A DNA stretch of 64,000 nt, taken from positions 62,001-126,000 of the forward strand of contig JAFSJX010000043.1 of the NCBI GenBank assembly GCA_017449285.1, written 5' to 3'. The position numbers and the translations under genes were made by a program. Under the pieces are notes generated by a model that was not told where the DNA came from, did no database searches, and worked only from the letters and a program-made list of their open reading frames with translations. This document shows, piece after piece, positions 9,099-17,143 of the stretch (the first letter of the stretch is position 1; every line of letters begins with the position of its first letter). Source of the DNA: Treponema sp. GTDB lineage: Bacteria; Spirochaetota; Spirochaetia; Treponematales; Treponemataceae.

Positions 9099-10088
9099 CT
9101 ACCTGACTTCTTTCGTCCAGCGGTCAAGCACTTCCTTGCGCTGTTCAGAAGCCTTTACTGTATCATACTCGATTAAGTCAATGTCGGCAATCGGAATCGC
9201 GCCGTCAACAGATTTTGCGTCTGGATTGACTGGAATCGTAAAATCAAGCGAACTCATCAGTTCCTGCGCCTCGACCGAAAGCATAAAATCCACGAATTGT
9301 TTTGCCGCGTCAAGATTTTTGGTGTTTTTCATAATGGAGATACAATCCACATCGCCAACTGACTGCGGGGGAGCAACCAGCTGAATGTCAAATCCCTGCG
9401 CCTTGTATTTGGTGAGCGCGTGCAAATACGCAATGCCAATCGCATATTCTCCCGTACCAATCAGTTTTGGCGGTGCCGAACCACTGTCCGGGAACTGACC
9501 AACTGACTGAGAGAGCGCGAGCAAATATTCCCATCCCTTATCCCAACCGAGCCGCTGCAGCTGCCCCTGCACGAACAGATACGATGTTGAAGAAGCAACT
9601 GGGTTGGTCATCACGATTTCGCCTTTGAAAGCAGGATTCAGCAAATCTTCCCACGAGCGCGGAATTTCAGACGCGGGAAATTTTTCTGCGAAGCGCGCCT
9701 TGTTCACACCGATGCCAAGAGTCAGCACACAAAAGCCCGTCCATGTGTTGTCGGCGGCAACAGCATAGGGCGGCACATTTTTTGCCAACGGAGATTTGTA
9801 CGCTTCCAGCGCACCAGCACCAGCCGCCTGAATATGATATGAACTTGCGCCACCCAGCAGAATGTCCGCCTGAGGGTCATTCCTTTCCGCAATCACACGG
9901 CTGACCAGTTCGCCCGTCGTAGCGCGCAAATATGTCGTCGGAATCCCAGTTTTCTGCGTAAATAATTCCGTCAACGCCTGCGCCTCTTCATCGTGAATAA
10001 TCGCGTACACTTTCAGTTCAGACCGCTCCTTCTTACATCCAGAGAGCAAAACCGCCGCCAAAAACGCACAAATAAGCACCTTTTTCAT
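9099..10088 (-). CDS. ferric-type substrate-binding lipoprotein of an ABC importer
   Basis: A 329-residue lipoprotein: signal peptide with lipobox LLSGC at residues 14-18, then a type II periplasmic binding fold. Family-specific stretches include ATTGELVSRVIAERNDPQADI near residue 60 (broken here as in AfuA/FbpA proteins), LGGASSYHIQAAGAGALEAYKSP and IPRSWEDLLNPAFKGEIVMTNP. Extracellular solute is passed to the downstream fused permease. Ferric iron is the best guess; 2-aminoethylphosphonate and thiamine binders share the fold. First gene of a three-gene operon with a strong promoter. Confidence 0.85.
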   Translation of the reverse strand: MKKVLICAFLAAVLLSGCKKERSELKVYAIIHDEEAQALTELFTQKTGIPTTYLRATTGELVSRVIAERNDPQADILLGGASSYHIQAAGAGALEAYKSPLAKNVPPYAVAADNTWTGFCVLTLGIGVNKARFAEKFPASEIPRSWEDLLNPAFKGEIVMTNPVASSTSYLFVQGQLQRLGWDKGWEYLLALSQSVGQFPDSGSAPPKLIGTGEYAIGIAYLHALTKYKAQGFDIQLVAPPQSVGDVDCISIMKNTKNLDAAKQFVDFMLSVEAQELMSSLDFTIPVNPDAKSVDGAIPIADIDLIEYDTVKASEQRKEVLDRWTKEVR

Positions 10089-10124
10089 AGCCGTACCTCG
10101 CTTATATTTCTTTATTTTCCTATT

Positions 10125-10153
10125 AGATTAGTATGAATACAACCGATTGTCAA
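10125..10153 (-). promoter_or_regulatory. sigma-70-type promoter of the ferric-type ABC operon
   Basis: Reading leftward, TTGACA (10148-10153) and TAATCT (10125-10130) are separated by 17 bp. The leader is about 35 nt and contains GCGAGGT before the ATG at 10088. No convincing Fur box was found over it. Confidence 0.7.
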
Positions 10154-10170
10154 GTGATTTTTTAGCGGAA

Positions 10171-10276
10171 GGGGGAAAGCCTTCCCCCTAGTTCGCATTC
10201 GCAAACTTCGTTTGCGCTTGCTCACCTACCCCTTTCGCCTAGGGGCGGGCAATCGGCTTTTCAGCCCCTAAAATCC
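10171..10276. repeat. dispersed palindromic element, copy A (left arm of an inverted pair)
   Basis: Begins with the palindrome GGGGGAAAGCCTTCCCCC and ends with CGGCTTTTCAGCCCC then AAAATCC. The same landmarks occur in reverse order and on the other strand at 10711-10812 (copy B). The two copies share the end palindrome and the GGGGCTGAAAAGC segment, while the middles have diverged. No reading frame inside. Confidence 0.6.
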
Positions 10277-10377
10277 CGAAAAGAAAGATTTTAGAGCGCA
10301 GATGATATGGATTCGGCATCCGCTGCGGAAAACCCGTTGTATTCATTTACGCGTTAAAAAACACGGATTGCACAAAC

Positions 10378-10530
10378 TTAATTTTTATTGGTTTTGTATG
10401 ACGTAGTTAAGATATAACCAGAAGTAAACGCCACAGAACAGGCACTGGTCTTGTATTCTGAACTTTGGCTGGACGACAAACTCGCATCGCTTGCTGCCGT
10501 TGCGTCAATTTTGTACAGTTCTGCTGATTT
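10378..10530 (-). pseudogene. C-terminal remnant of an exported or surface protein gene
   Basis: An open frame of 50 codons without a start, ending at TAA (10378-10380) and closed upstream by an in-frame TGA at 10531-10533. It reads ...LYKIDATAASDASLSSS and ends with ...AFTSGYILTTSYKTNKN, which has the Ser/Thr/Tyr-rich composition of a real protein tail. It lies between two inverted copies of the ~105-bp dispersed element. I interpret it as the 3' end of a lost gene. The rest of the 10.1-10.7 kb interval holds nothing else I can identify. Confidence 0.45.
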
Positions 10531-10710
10531 TCAATAGATGCACGACAAATTGCCACTTTTTTTTGTTCCATTGGGATATTTTGTCGCTGTTTTAGACTTC
10601 ATTCTGTTTTTAATTGTGTCATTTCAACCCACTTATTGAAGATAAAATGACACACTTTGGATACATTTGCCCATATAAAGCAAAAGAAGTGTATGTGTCC
10701 TTGCGGTAGC

Positions 10711-10812
10711 GGATTTTTTAAGGGCGTTGCGGGGCTGAAAAGCGAAGAAAATGCCCCGCAGAAGGGGGTATGGAGCCAACAAAGTGGCGACTAGGGGGAA
10801 GGCTTTCCCCCT
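10711..10812. repeat. dispersed palindromic element, copy B (right arm of an inverted pair)
   Basis: Reads GGATTTTTTAAGGG, GGGGCTGAAAAGC, GGGGGTATGGAGC and CTAGGGGGAAGGCTTTCCCC. The first, second and last landmarks match the reverse complement of copy A (10171-10276). The GTATGGAGC word also occurs in the element at 59795-59905, so the palindromic and REP-like families may overlap. It ends 8 bp before a sigma-54 promoter. Confidence 0.6.
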
Positions 10813-10820
10813 CAAAAAAG

Positions 10821-10837
10821 TTGGCACGGTTCTTGCT
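10821..10837 (+). promoter_or_regulatory. sigma-54 (RpoN) promoter of the small heat-shock gene
   Basis: TTGGCACGGTTCTTGCT matches the -24/-12 consensus TTGGCACG-N4-TTGCW at every conserved base (GG and GC elements correctly spaced). The predicted start of transcription is about 12 nt downstream, giving a leader of roughly 90 nt. That leader contains a small hairpin (GCCT-GAAA-AGGC) directly before GGAGGT. No enhancer-binding regulator gene is nearby. Confidence 0.8.
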
Positions 10838-10939
10838 AGATGATAAGTGTACGATGAAGATTTCGCAGGAAACCGAACGTCGTATGGGGGCAAAACCCGT
10901 AACACATTATATAAGCCTGAAAAGGCATGGAGGTACAAT

Positions 10940-11362
10940 ATGAACGAATTGGCTCTTTTTAACAGATTGTTTAATGACGGAGATTTCTTTCCCAAGGTTT
11001 GCGAACCGGCGAACGTAATGCCAAACGTGGACGTAAAGGAAAACGAGAATGAGTATGTGCTTGACATGGATTTGCCAGGAAAAACCGAAAAGGATGTGGA
11101 ACTGAACCTGAAAGACGATGTTCTGACGATTTCTTCTCAGCATGAGGAAACCAAGGAAGAGAAATCTGACAAAAAGGACAAGACTCACGGCGAATGGCTT
11201 ATTCGCGAACGAAGAAACTACAACTTTACGCGCAGGTTCACGCTGCCTCAGGACGTAAATGTGGAAGGCGTAAATGCAAGTTTCAAAAACGGTGTTCTGA
11301 CGGTCGTTATGCCGCGTAAACCGGTCAGCGAGCCGAAAAAAATTGAAATTAAAACGGCGTAA
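10940..11362 (+). CDS. Hsp20 / small heat-shock protein
   Basis: A 140-residue alpha-crystallin-domain chaperone. The core strands are clear: PNVDVKENENEYVLDMDLPG, then VELNLKDDVLTISSQHEE, and FTRRFTLPQDVNVEGVNASF followed by the conserved KNGVLTVVMP motif. A charged insertion (EEKSDKKDKTHGEWL) sits before RRNYNFTRRF. The C-terminal anchor is EPKKIEIKTA, with an I-x-I-type motif. It holds unfolded proteins in the cytoplasm under stress. The ATG at 10940 has GGAGGT spaced well, so the longer upstream in-frame extension is not used. It is monocistronic: a sigma-54 promoter lies before it and a strong terminator after it. Confidence 0.95.
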   Translation: MNELALFNRLFNDGDFFPKVCEPANVMPNVDVKENENEYVLDMDLPGKTEKDVELNLKDDVLTISSQHEETKEEKSDKKDKTHGEWLIRERRNYNFTRRFTLPQDVNVEGVNASFKNGVLTVVMPRKPVSEPKKIEIKTA

Positions 11363-11418
11363 CGGATTTCGCAGGCTTACCGTGTAGTCACCGTAAAAAA
11401 TGCGCTCCTTATACTGGC

Positions 11419-11457
11419 TCCAGCCCTCTCATATTCGGGAGGACTGGATTTTTTTTG
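11419..11457 (+). terminator. rho-independent terminator after hsp20
   Basis: TCCAGCCCTCTC pairs with GGGAGGACTGGA around a short ATATT loop (two imperfect positions), followed by eight T residues. It closes the hsp20 unit, 57 bp after its stop codon. Confidence 0.8.
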
Positions 11458-11522
11458 TCCGCACTCTGATGCCTTTGTCCGCGCCTGTGGATAAATTCTT
11501 CCGAGTATGGTATGCTGAACGT

Positions 11523-12548
11523 ATGGCAAAATCAGCGCGGAACAAGACAATTGATTTTTCGGAGCAGGAAGGGGCAAAGTATCTTTCGCAATGCGTTTCG
11601 GTTTCTGCGCCAGTTTCAGCCGATGCCGTTACCGATAAAATCATCTGCGGGGATAGTTTTTCTGTGCTGCCGAATCTTCCCCGCGCCTTTGCTGACCTTA
11701 TCATCGCAGACCCGCCATACAATTTGCAGAAAACATACGGAACGACCGTATTCGGAGAACAAAGCAAGGACGAATACAAAGCCTACACAAAACGCTGGCT
11801 GGAATTAACCCTGCCCCTGCTCAAACAAAATGGCTCGCTGTACATCTGCTGCGACTGGAAAACTTCTATTTCCATTGCGGATGTGCTGAACGACTATGAG
11901 GCAAACGGCGCACTTTGTATACGCAACCGAATTACCTGGGAGCGGGAAAAAGGGCGCGGCGCACAGAAAAACTGGAAAAACTGTCTGGAAGACATTTGGT
12001 TCTGTACGACAGGAAGCAATTACACGTTTAACCTTGATGCGGTAAAACTGCGACGCAGAGTTGTCGCGCCGTACAAACAGGACGGAAAGCCCAAGGACTG
12101 GCTGGAGAGTGAAAACGGCAATTTCCGCGACACCTGTCCGTCCAATTTTTGGGGCGACATTTCCATTCCGTTCTGGTCGATGGCGGAAAATACGGCGCAT
12201 CCCACACAGAAGAGCGAAAAACTGCTCGCAAAACTGATTCTCGCGTCCAGCAACACCGATGACCTTGTTTTTGACCCGTTTTTAGGAAGCGGAAGCACCG
12301 CCGTAACCGCAAAAAAACTTGGTCGCCACTGGTGCGGCGTTGAACAGGAAAAACGTTACTGCGCGTGGGCAACATACCGCCTTGCACAGGCCGATTCGGA
12401 CAAAACAATCCAAGGCTATGAAGGCGGCATTTTTTACGAGCGGAATGCGATGCAGAACACATTAGCAGCCACAAATTCTCGTAAAAAACGCAGTCCAGTT
12501 ATCGGACGCCCAGACGGGCAATCAACGCATCCTGAAGCAACTGACTGA
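11523..12548 (+). CDS. orphan site-specific DNA methyltransferase, beta class
   Basis: A 341-residue amino-methyltransferase. The catalytic motif DPPYNLQKTYGT comes first (about residues 62-73) and the AdoMet-binding FDPFLGSGSTAVTAKKLGRHW comes near the C terminus (split here by one position at F), the order of the beta class. DPPY suits N6-adenine or N4-cytosine methylation; the DPPYNL form resembles CcrM-type enzymes. No restriction gene is adjacent, so it is probably an orphan with an epigenetic or mismatch-related role. The ATG at 11523 has no ribosome binding site, but TATGCT ends 6 nt before it, suggesting a leaderless message. The recognition site cannot be read from the sequence. Confidence 0.88.
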   Translation: MAKSARNKTIDFSEQEGAKYLSQCVSVSAPVSADAVTDKIICGDSFSVLPNLPRAFADLIIADPPYNLQKTYGTTVFGEQSKDEYKAYTKRWLELTLPLLKQNGSLYICCDWKTSISIADVLNDYEANGALCIRNRITWEREKGRGAQKNWKNCLEDIWFCTTGSNYTFNLDAVKLRRRVVAPYKQDGKPKDWLESENGNFRDTCPSNFWGDISIPFWSMAENTAHPTQKSEKLLAKLILASSNTDDLVFDPFLGSGSTAVTAKKLGRHWCGVEQEKRYCAWATYRLAQADSDKTIQGYEGGIFYERNAMQNTLAATNSRKKRSPVIGRPDGQSTHPEATD

Positions 12549-12885
12549 AATTAATTCGTGCGTCCTCCGCCTTTTTGTTGAGCCATGCCGGAATTGTCAG
12601 CGTTTTCTTGACCGCCTTGTTGTCAAACTGTCTGCGCCATCTGTCCGTATCTGCCATAACAAGAGAAACCGTACCCGTAGACTGCACGGACTTTAACGGT
12701 GTTGCCACAGGAATTGGCAGATGGCGATCCTCACAGTCGGAAAGCCACATGCCCATTGCGTCCTGAGCCATTTCGATAGCGTCGGCCATAGTGTCGCCGA
12801 ATGTGTAGCAGCCCGGCAAGTCGGGAACGCTTACGCCGATTTTGCCCTCATCATCTTCAAAAACAACAGGATACACATACTTCAT
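12499..12885 (-). CDS. hicB: HicB-type antitoxin
   Basis: A 128-residue protein. The N-terminal HicB fold is clear (YPVVFEDDEGKIGVSVPDLPGC, broken at FEDDEG in alignment terms, then AIEMAQDAMGMWLSDCEDRH), with the proline that follows typical of HicB (LPIP). The C-terminal segment KKTLTIPAWLNKKAEDARIN is a ribbon-helix-helix DNA-binding tail. It neutralises HicA and represses the pair. The ATG at 12885 has AAGGAG. It is convergent with the methyltransferase and overlaps its last 50 bases. Confidence 0.9.
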   Translation of the reverse strand: MKYVYPVVFEDDEGKIGVSVPDLPGCYTFGDTMADAIEMAQDAMGMWLSDCEDRHLPIPVATPLKSVQSTGTVSLVMADTDRWRRQFDNKAVKKTLTIPAWLNKKAEDARINFSQLLQDALIARLGVR

Positions 12886-12916
12886 GGGTAATCTCCTTGC
12901 AAAAAATGCGACAATG

Positions 12917-13099
12917 CTATTCAAGATTCGCCTCCTTTAAGATTTTATGCGCCGTGCCCTTTGGAATATCGCCGGGATGACGCGGAATGGGAATCTTTTG
13001 CCCCGTAACATCATTGATGGTCATGTCGTGCTTTGCTCCCGCCACGATACGCCAACATCCAGCCTGTCTGAAACGCCTTTTGATTTCAAACTCAGTCAT
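12917..13099 (-). CDS. hicA: HicA-type mRNA interferase toxin
   Basis: A 60-residue protein with the double-stranded RNA-binding-like HicA fold: EIKRRFRQAGCWRIVAGAKH, then the catalytic His in AKHDM, PIPRHPGDIPKGTAHKILKE. HicA toxins cleave mRNA in translation-dependent fashion until bound by HicB. GGAGGTCAGCG precedes the ATG. Toxin first, antitoxin second is the usual hicAB order, and a palindromic operator sits in the promoter. Confidence 0.92.
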   Translation of the reverse strand: MTEFEIKRRFRQAGCWRIVAGAKHDMTINDVTGQKIPIPRHPGDIPKGTAHKILKEANLE

Positions 13100-13114
13100 C
13101 GCTGACCTCCTTTA

Positions 13115-13143
13115 ATATAATACGTGTTGATACGTATTGTCAA
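13115..13143 (-). promoter_or_regulatory. hicAB promoter with internal operator
   Basis: Leftward TTGACA at 13138-13143 and TTATAT at 13115-13120 (17-bp spacer). A perfect inverted repeat AATACGT-N6-ACGTATT (13119-13138) fills the spacer and touches both hexamers, where a bound ribbon-helix-helix HicB would exclude RNA polymerase. Confidence 0.7.
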
Positions 13144-13170
13144 GTAAATTCTCTCCGATTTTTTTCTTTT

Positions 13171-14256
13171 TTAGAACGAGACCTTGCACATAATCGGGAG
13201 ATGGTCAGAATAGCCCGTGCCGTTGTAAATCTGATAGCGAATTGGTTTTCCCGCGCTGGTCGCCCATGCGCCGTTTGTTTTTGCGCTGAACGCAGAAAGC
13301 GTCACCTTGCCCGCCGCAAAGAAATTATCAATCCGCTCCCATGCGTCGTTGTACCAGTAACTTCCCGGCTCAATCAGATTGCCCTGCGCGTCAAACCACG
13401 GCGAGTATACGGGAAAGTTGCATGAATCACCCGCATCCGTCGCATTCGTCGCAATTCCGCCCCGCAGAAACACGTTCGCCGCATAGGACAGTTTTCCACA
13501 GGAAGAGCCATCGTCCGAAAGCACGGTGACAGCACTTCCGCCATACGAGGCGAATTCCAGAATGTCCATGTTGAAGTCTCCGCAAGCGAGCGCGGGCAGT
13601 TTTGCTTTTTCCACCACATCGCGCATACAGCGGCACAAAACCGATTCCTGCAGCCTGCGCCATCGTGCCGTGACTCCGTCCGTGTCGCCCGATTTGCTTT
13701 TCCAGTGATTCGCAAAGACGACTAATTTCTTTTCACCGGCGAACACGGAGAATTGCAAAATCGGACGCATGCTGGGCTGGTCAGTTCCCGCCGTGCGAAC
13801 GTCAAGCGAATGTACGGAAACCTCGCCAATCGGAAGCCGCGAAAGCACGCCGCACCCGATGCTCGCGCCCGCGTCCGTGGCGAAAAACGCGTGGGAATAC
13901 AACTTGGAAAAATTGAACGTGCCGGAAAGCCTGTTTGAGATGTCGTAAAGCTGCGCTTCTTTTTCCAGTTCCTCGAATACGAGCACGTCTGCGTCCAGCG
14001 TCTTGATGACCGAAGCGAGCCTGTCCAGGCGCGTCTCGTACTTTTCGCGCGACCACCCGGACTTTCCGTTTTTGAATTCGGAATACTCGTTCCCGTCAAA
14101 AGTCGCATCGAAGAACGTCTCCAGATTCCAGTTCAGCACCGTAATCGTTTCTGACTGCGCCTTGTTGTCGTTGCTGCAGGAAACCACGCCCGCGCATGAA
14201 GACATCACCCCAAGCAAAGCCGACGAGATGAGAAAAGAAAATAAAGATTGTTTCAT
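13171..14256 (-). CDS. endonuclease/exonuclease/phosphatase (EEP) family lipoprotein
   Basis: A protein of about 361 residues with a signal sequence and lipobox-like SSC/VSC near residues 20-28, then a DNase I-like EEP fold. Visible catalytic signatures are LNWNLETFFD (metal-binding Asn/Glu region), LVFEELEKE, ANHWKSKSGD, ACGDFNMDI and the terminal SDHLPIM with the Asp-His pair. Members hydrolyse phosphodiesters in nucleic acids, inositol phosphates or lipids; an exported member could be a nuclease scavenging DNA or a phospholipase-like factor. The ATG at 14256 gives the best signal peptide (MKQSLFSFLISSALLGVMSS). It is a single gene. The substrate is not predictable here. Confidence 0.82.
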   Translation of the reverse strand: MKQSLFSFLISSALLGVMSSCAGVVSCSNDNKAQSETITVLNWNLETFFDATFDGNEYSEFKNGKSGWSREKYETRLDRLASVIKTLDADVLVFEELEKEAQLYDISNRLSGTFNFSKLYSHAFFATDAGASIGCGVLSRLPIGEVSVHSLDVRTAGTDQPSMRPILQFSVFAGEKKLVVFANHWKSKSGDTDGVTARWRRLQESVLCRCMRDVVEKAKLPALACGDFNMDILEFASYGGSAVTVLSDDGSSCGKLSYAANVFLRGGIATNATDAGDSCNFPVYSPWFDAQGNLIEPGSYWYNDAWERIDNFFAAGKVTLSAFSAKTNGAWATSAGKPIRYQIYNGTGYSDHLPIMCKVSF

Positions 14257-14426
14257 AAACAAAAAACCTCCACCTATTTATAGGCAGAGATTTTTCATTT
14301 TAGGCTAAATTTTCAGAAAAAAAGTAAAAAAATTCATTTTTTCACAAAGCAAGCAACACTCGCTGGCACAAAATCACGGAGAACATGAAGTTTCCTCTCT
14401 GTGTCCTCTTAAACCCTGTGAGAGGT

Positions 14427-15563
14427 TTATTTACTTACATTGAATTTGAAAAACATGCAGTCGCCGTCCTGCACGACGTATTCCTTGCCTTCCTGACGGT
14501 ACTTGCCCGCTGCCTTGATTTCAGCCTCGGAGCCGTACTTGCGCAGGTCTTCCACGGAATAGACTTCCGCCTTGATGAAGCCTTTCTCAAAATCCGTGTG
14601 GATTACGCCCGCCGCCTGTGGTGCCTTGTCGCCCGCATGAATCGTCCATGCGCGGCATTCATCGGGCCCTCCCGTAAAGAAGGTGCGCAAGCCCATCAGA
14701 TGATATGCCGCCCGCGCCATCACCGCAAGACCGCTTTCTTTCAGCCCGACGCTTTCCATGAAGTCCTTGCGGTCGGCCTCATCGGTGATTTCAACCAAAT
14801 CGCTCTCAAATTTTCCGCAAATCACGATAACTTCGCTCTTTTCTTCCGCGGCGATTTTTTTGACAGCCTCAACATACTTGTTCGTGCCAGAACCAATCGT
14901 ATCCTCATCGATGTTGCAGACAAAGAGTTGCGGCTTAATCGTGAGAAGATGCAAATCGTAGATGCCTTCTTTCTCGTCGTCAGTCAAATCTGCCATGCGC
15001 GCGCATTTTCCGTCCTGCAAAAGCGGCAAGATTTTTTCCACCGCGCTCTTATAGCCGGCAAATTTCTTTTCCTCTTCCTTACCCATCGCACGAATCTGCT
15101 TGATAACTTTTTCCTGACGCTTGTTAATCGTGTCCAAGTCCGCCTGACACAGCTCGTAGTTGATAGTCAGAATATCGCTTTCGGGGTCAATCGGAGCCTC
15201 AGTCTTCGCATCATCGCGCACGTGCTGAATATCGGGATTGTCAAAACAGCGCACAACATGAGCGATAACAGAAGTCTCGCGGATATTCGCAAGGAACTGA
15301 TTTCCCAAACCTTCGCCCTTGCTCGCGCCTTTAATCAAGCCCGCAATGTCCACAAAGTCCACCGTCGCAGGAATCTTTTTCTTTGGCTGAAATACGCTCG
15401 CCATAAAATCAAGCCGCTCGTCCGGCAACTCCACCACGCCCACATTCGGGTCAATCGTACAGAACGGATAATTCTCCGCAGATGCAGGTGCTTTTGTCAA
15501 AGCCGAAAAAATGGTGGACTTTCCAACGTTCGGTAAGCCCACAATGCCACAGGTAAGTTTCAT
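14427..15563 (-). CDS. ychF: YchF / Obg-like ATPase
   Basis: A 378-residue P-loop protein. G1 is GLPNVGKST, G3 is DIAGLIKGASKGEGLG, and the G4 position is NIDE rather than NKxD, the change that gives YchF/Ola1 its ATP preference. A coiled-coil insert follows G3, and a TGS domain fills the end (AAGVIHTDFEKGFIKAEVYS, YVVQDGDCMFFKFNVSK). It is slightly longer than the E. coli protein. YchF binds ribosomes and is linked to oxidative-stress control. AAGGAAC precedes the ATG. Single transcription unit. Confidence 0.97.
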   Translation of the reverse strand: MKLTCGIVGLPNVGKSTIFSALTKAPASAENYPFCTIDPNVGVVELPDERLDFMASVFQPKKKIPATVDFVDIAGLIKGASKGEGLGNQFLANIRETSVIAHVVRCFDNPDIQHVRDDAKTEAPIDPESDILTINYELCQADLDTINKRQEKVIKQIRAMGKEEEKKFAGYKSAVEKILPLLQDGKCARMADLTDDEKEGIYDLHLLTIKPQLFVCNIDEDTIGSGTNKYVEAVKKIAAEEKSEVIVICGKFESDLVEITDEADRKDFMESVGLKESGLAVMARAAYHLMGLRTFFTGGPDECRAWTIHAGDKAPQAAGVIHTDFEKGFIKAEVYSVEDLRKYGSEAEIKAAGKYRQEGKEYVVQDGDCMFFKFNVSK

Positions 15564-15666
15564 ATATGTCTGTTCCTTTTGAATACAAATGAGATACGAA
15601 TAGTATAGTGATTTTTTAGAATATGTGCTATAGGCTTGGGGCGAGCGGATTTTGCTTCATTTTTGC

Positions 15667-15770
15667 ATTTTCTTGAAAATTCCCGCCTGAAATTTACCAT
15701 AAATTTTCAAAAACAGTTGATTTTTTGAAAATACAAAGATAAAATCGCCTTAGTATTTTCAAGAAAATAC
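15667..15770. promoter_or_regulatory. fic promoter with repeated ATTTTC/GAAAAT operator-like sites
   Basis: TTGATT (15717-15722) and TAAAAT (15740-15745), 17-bp spacer, point toward fic. Palindromic words flank and overlap them: ATTTTC-TT-GAAAAT at 15667-15680, TTTTGAAAATAC over the spacer, and GTATTTTC-AA-GAAAATAC at 15753-15770, just downstream of the -10. Repeated half-sites of this kind suggest repression, possibly by the winged-helix tail of Fic itself. Confidence 0.55.
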
Positions 15771-15797
15771 ATTTTTACTTAGACGGGAGGAATTCTT

Positions 15798-16994
15798 ATG
15801 AACGAATTGGTGAATCCAAGCATCGAAAATGAAAGCATCGGCATTGAGCGCAATCCCGGTTCGCTTGTAAAGAATCTTTCGGGAGACCTCGCATATTTTT
15901 CGTTCAAGCCCGTGCCGCTTCCGCCCTATCCGCCGATTGAAGTAAGCGGGGAATTGCTCTCTACGCTGATTGAAGCAAACCGCAAGGTTGCATTCTTGGA
16001 CGCAATATCCGACAAAATTCCCAATCAGAACCTGTTTCTCTCCATGTATATCAGAAAAGAAGCGCTCGTTTCCTCGCAGATTGAAGGCACACAGTGTACA
16101 CTTGACGATGTGCTTGACCCGAATGCCGAAGAAAACGCGAACATTGACGTGGGCGAAGTCATCAACTACATCGTGGCGACAGACTATGTGCTTGACCGGC
16201 TGCACAATTTTCCGCTCTGCATGCGGCTCTTAAAGGAAACCCATGCCGTTCTTATGCAAGGAGTGCGCGGAAGCGACAAAACGCCGGGAGAATTCAGGAC
16301 GAGCCAAAACTGGATTGGTGGGCAGGGCAGCACGATAAAAAACGCCCGCTACATTCCGCCGAATCCCAATGACATGAAAGACTGCCTTGACGCGCTCGAA
16401 AAATACATCAATTCGCAAGACACGCTTGACCCGCTCATACAAGCCGCGCTCATCCACTACCAGTTTGAGACAATCCACCCGTTCTTGGACGGTAACGGAA
16501 GAATTGGCCGCCTTTTAATCACGCTTTTTCTGATTGAAAAACGGATTATCGCAAAGCCAGTGCTGTATATTTCGTGCTTTCTCAAACTGAACCGCGTTGA
16601 ATACTACGACCGTCTAAGCGAAGTGCGCAAAAAAGGCGACTACGAGCAGTGGATTATCTTCTTTTTGCAGATGATTCGAGACACCGCCACAGACGCAATC
16701 GAGGCAATTGATGAGTTGGAACGGCTGCATAAAAAAAATGCCACGCTTTTGGAATCCGTCCCGCTCCGTACCCGAGAAAACGCGCTTTCCCTGTTTGAGT
16801 ACGTGGAAAAAAGCCCGATTATCGACACCACCAAAACCGCCCGCGAACTGGGGCTTTCCTACAACACCACGGCAAAAAACATCGACCTGCTCTGCAAGAA
16901 CGGCATCCTCGCCCCCACCTCACGCCACGGCAAGGCGCATTTGTTTTCGTATGTGGACTATCTGAACATCTTGCGCAAAGGCACGGAGTTGTAA
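15798..16994 (+). CDS. Fic family protein adenylyltransferase with C-terminal winged helix
   Basis: A 398-residue Fic protein. The N-terminal inhibitory helix is SSQIEGT near residue 94, of the [S/T]xxxE[G/N] type, which blocks ATP binding in the resting state. The catalytic motif HPFLDGNGRIGR (about residues 230-241) is complete. The last 80 residues look like a winged helix (TARELGLSYNTTAKNIDLLC), as in many large Fic proteins that bind DNA. Such enzymes transfer AMP to Ser/Thr/Tyr of target proteins such as topoisomerases. AGACGGGAGGA precedes the ATG. It is self-contained, with no separate antitoxin. Confidence 0.93.
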   Translation: MNELVNPSIENESIGIERNPGSLVKNLSGDLAYFSFKPVPLPPYPPIEVSGELLSTLIEANRKVAFLDAISDKIPNQNLFLSMYIRKEALVSSQIEGTQCTLDDVLDPNAEENANIDVGEVINYIVATDYVLDRLHNFPLCMRLLKETHAVLMQGVRGSDKTPGEFRTSQNWIGGQGSTIKNARYIPPNPNDMKDCLDALEKYINSQDTLDPLIQAALIHYQFETIHPFLDGNGRIGRLLITLFLIEKRIIAKPVLYISCFLKLNRVEYYDRLSEVRKKGDYEQWIIFFLQMIRDTATDAIEAIDELERLHKKNATLLESVPLRTRENALSLFEYVEKSPIIDTTKTARELGLSYNTTAKNIDLLCKNGILAPTSRHGKAHLFSYVDYLNILRKGTEL

Positions 16995-17082
16995 TGGGGG
17001 GGATGCAATAAAATTGTTGCAGAAGCATTTTACCCATGCATGATTCATGCTAATGGGGATTTGTCCCCGTTACAGGTAGATT

Positions 17083-17128
17083 TGCAAAGCAAGCCTGCCT
17101 ATGCTAGAAAAGACAGACTTGCTTTGCA
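17083..17128 (-). terminator. stem-loop after the modular lipoprotein gene
   Basis: A 15-bp stem, TGCAAAGCAAG(C/T)CTG, with a 16-nt loop. On the minus-strand transcript the only imperfect pair is a G-U wobble, while on the plus strand it is a C-A mismatch, so it suits the lipoprotein message. There is no T tract, so it may protect the 3' end rather than terminate. A smaller hairpin (GGGGATTTGTCCCC, 17055-17068) follows. Confidence 0.5.
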
Positions 17129-17143
17129 GTTTTGAACTATACG

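Noticed and set aside
7893..9176. Long rightward ORF of 427 codons
   Set aside because: It is antisense to the ABC permease, with a composition of Arg/Gln/His typical of shadow frames.
10089..10140. Fur box over the iron-type ABC promoter
   Set aside because: The AT-rich leader has no convincing GATAATGATAATCATTATC-like hexamers.
14385..15536. Long rightward ORF of 383 codons
   Set aside because: It is antisense to ychF, which has complete motifs.
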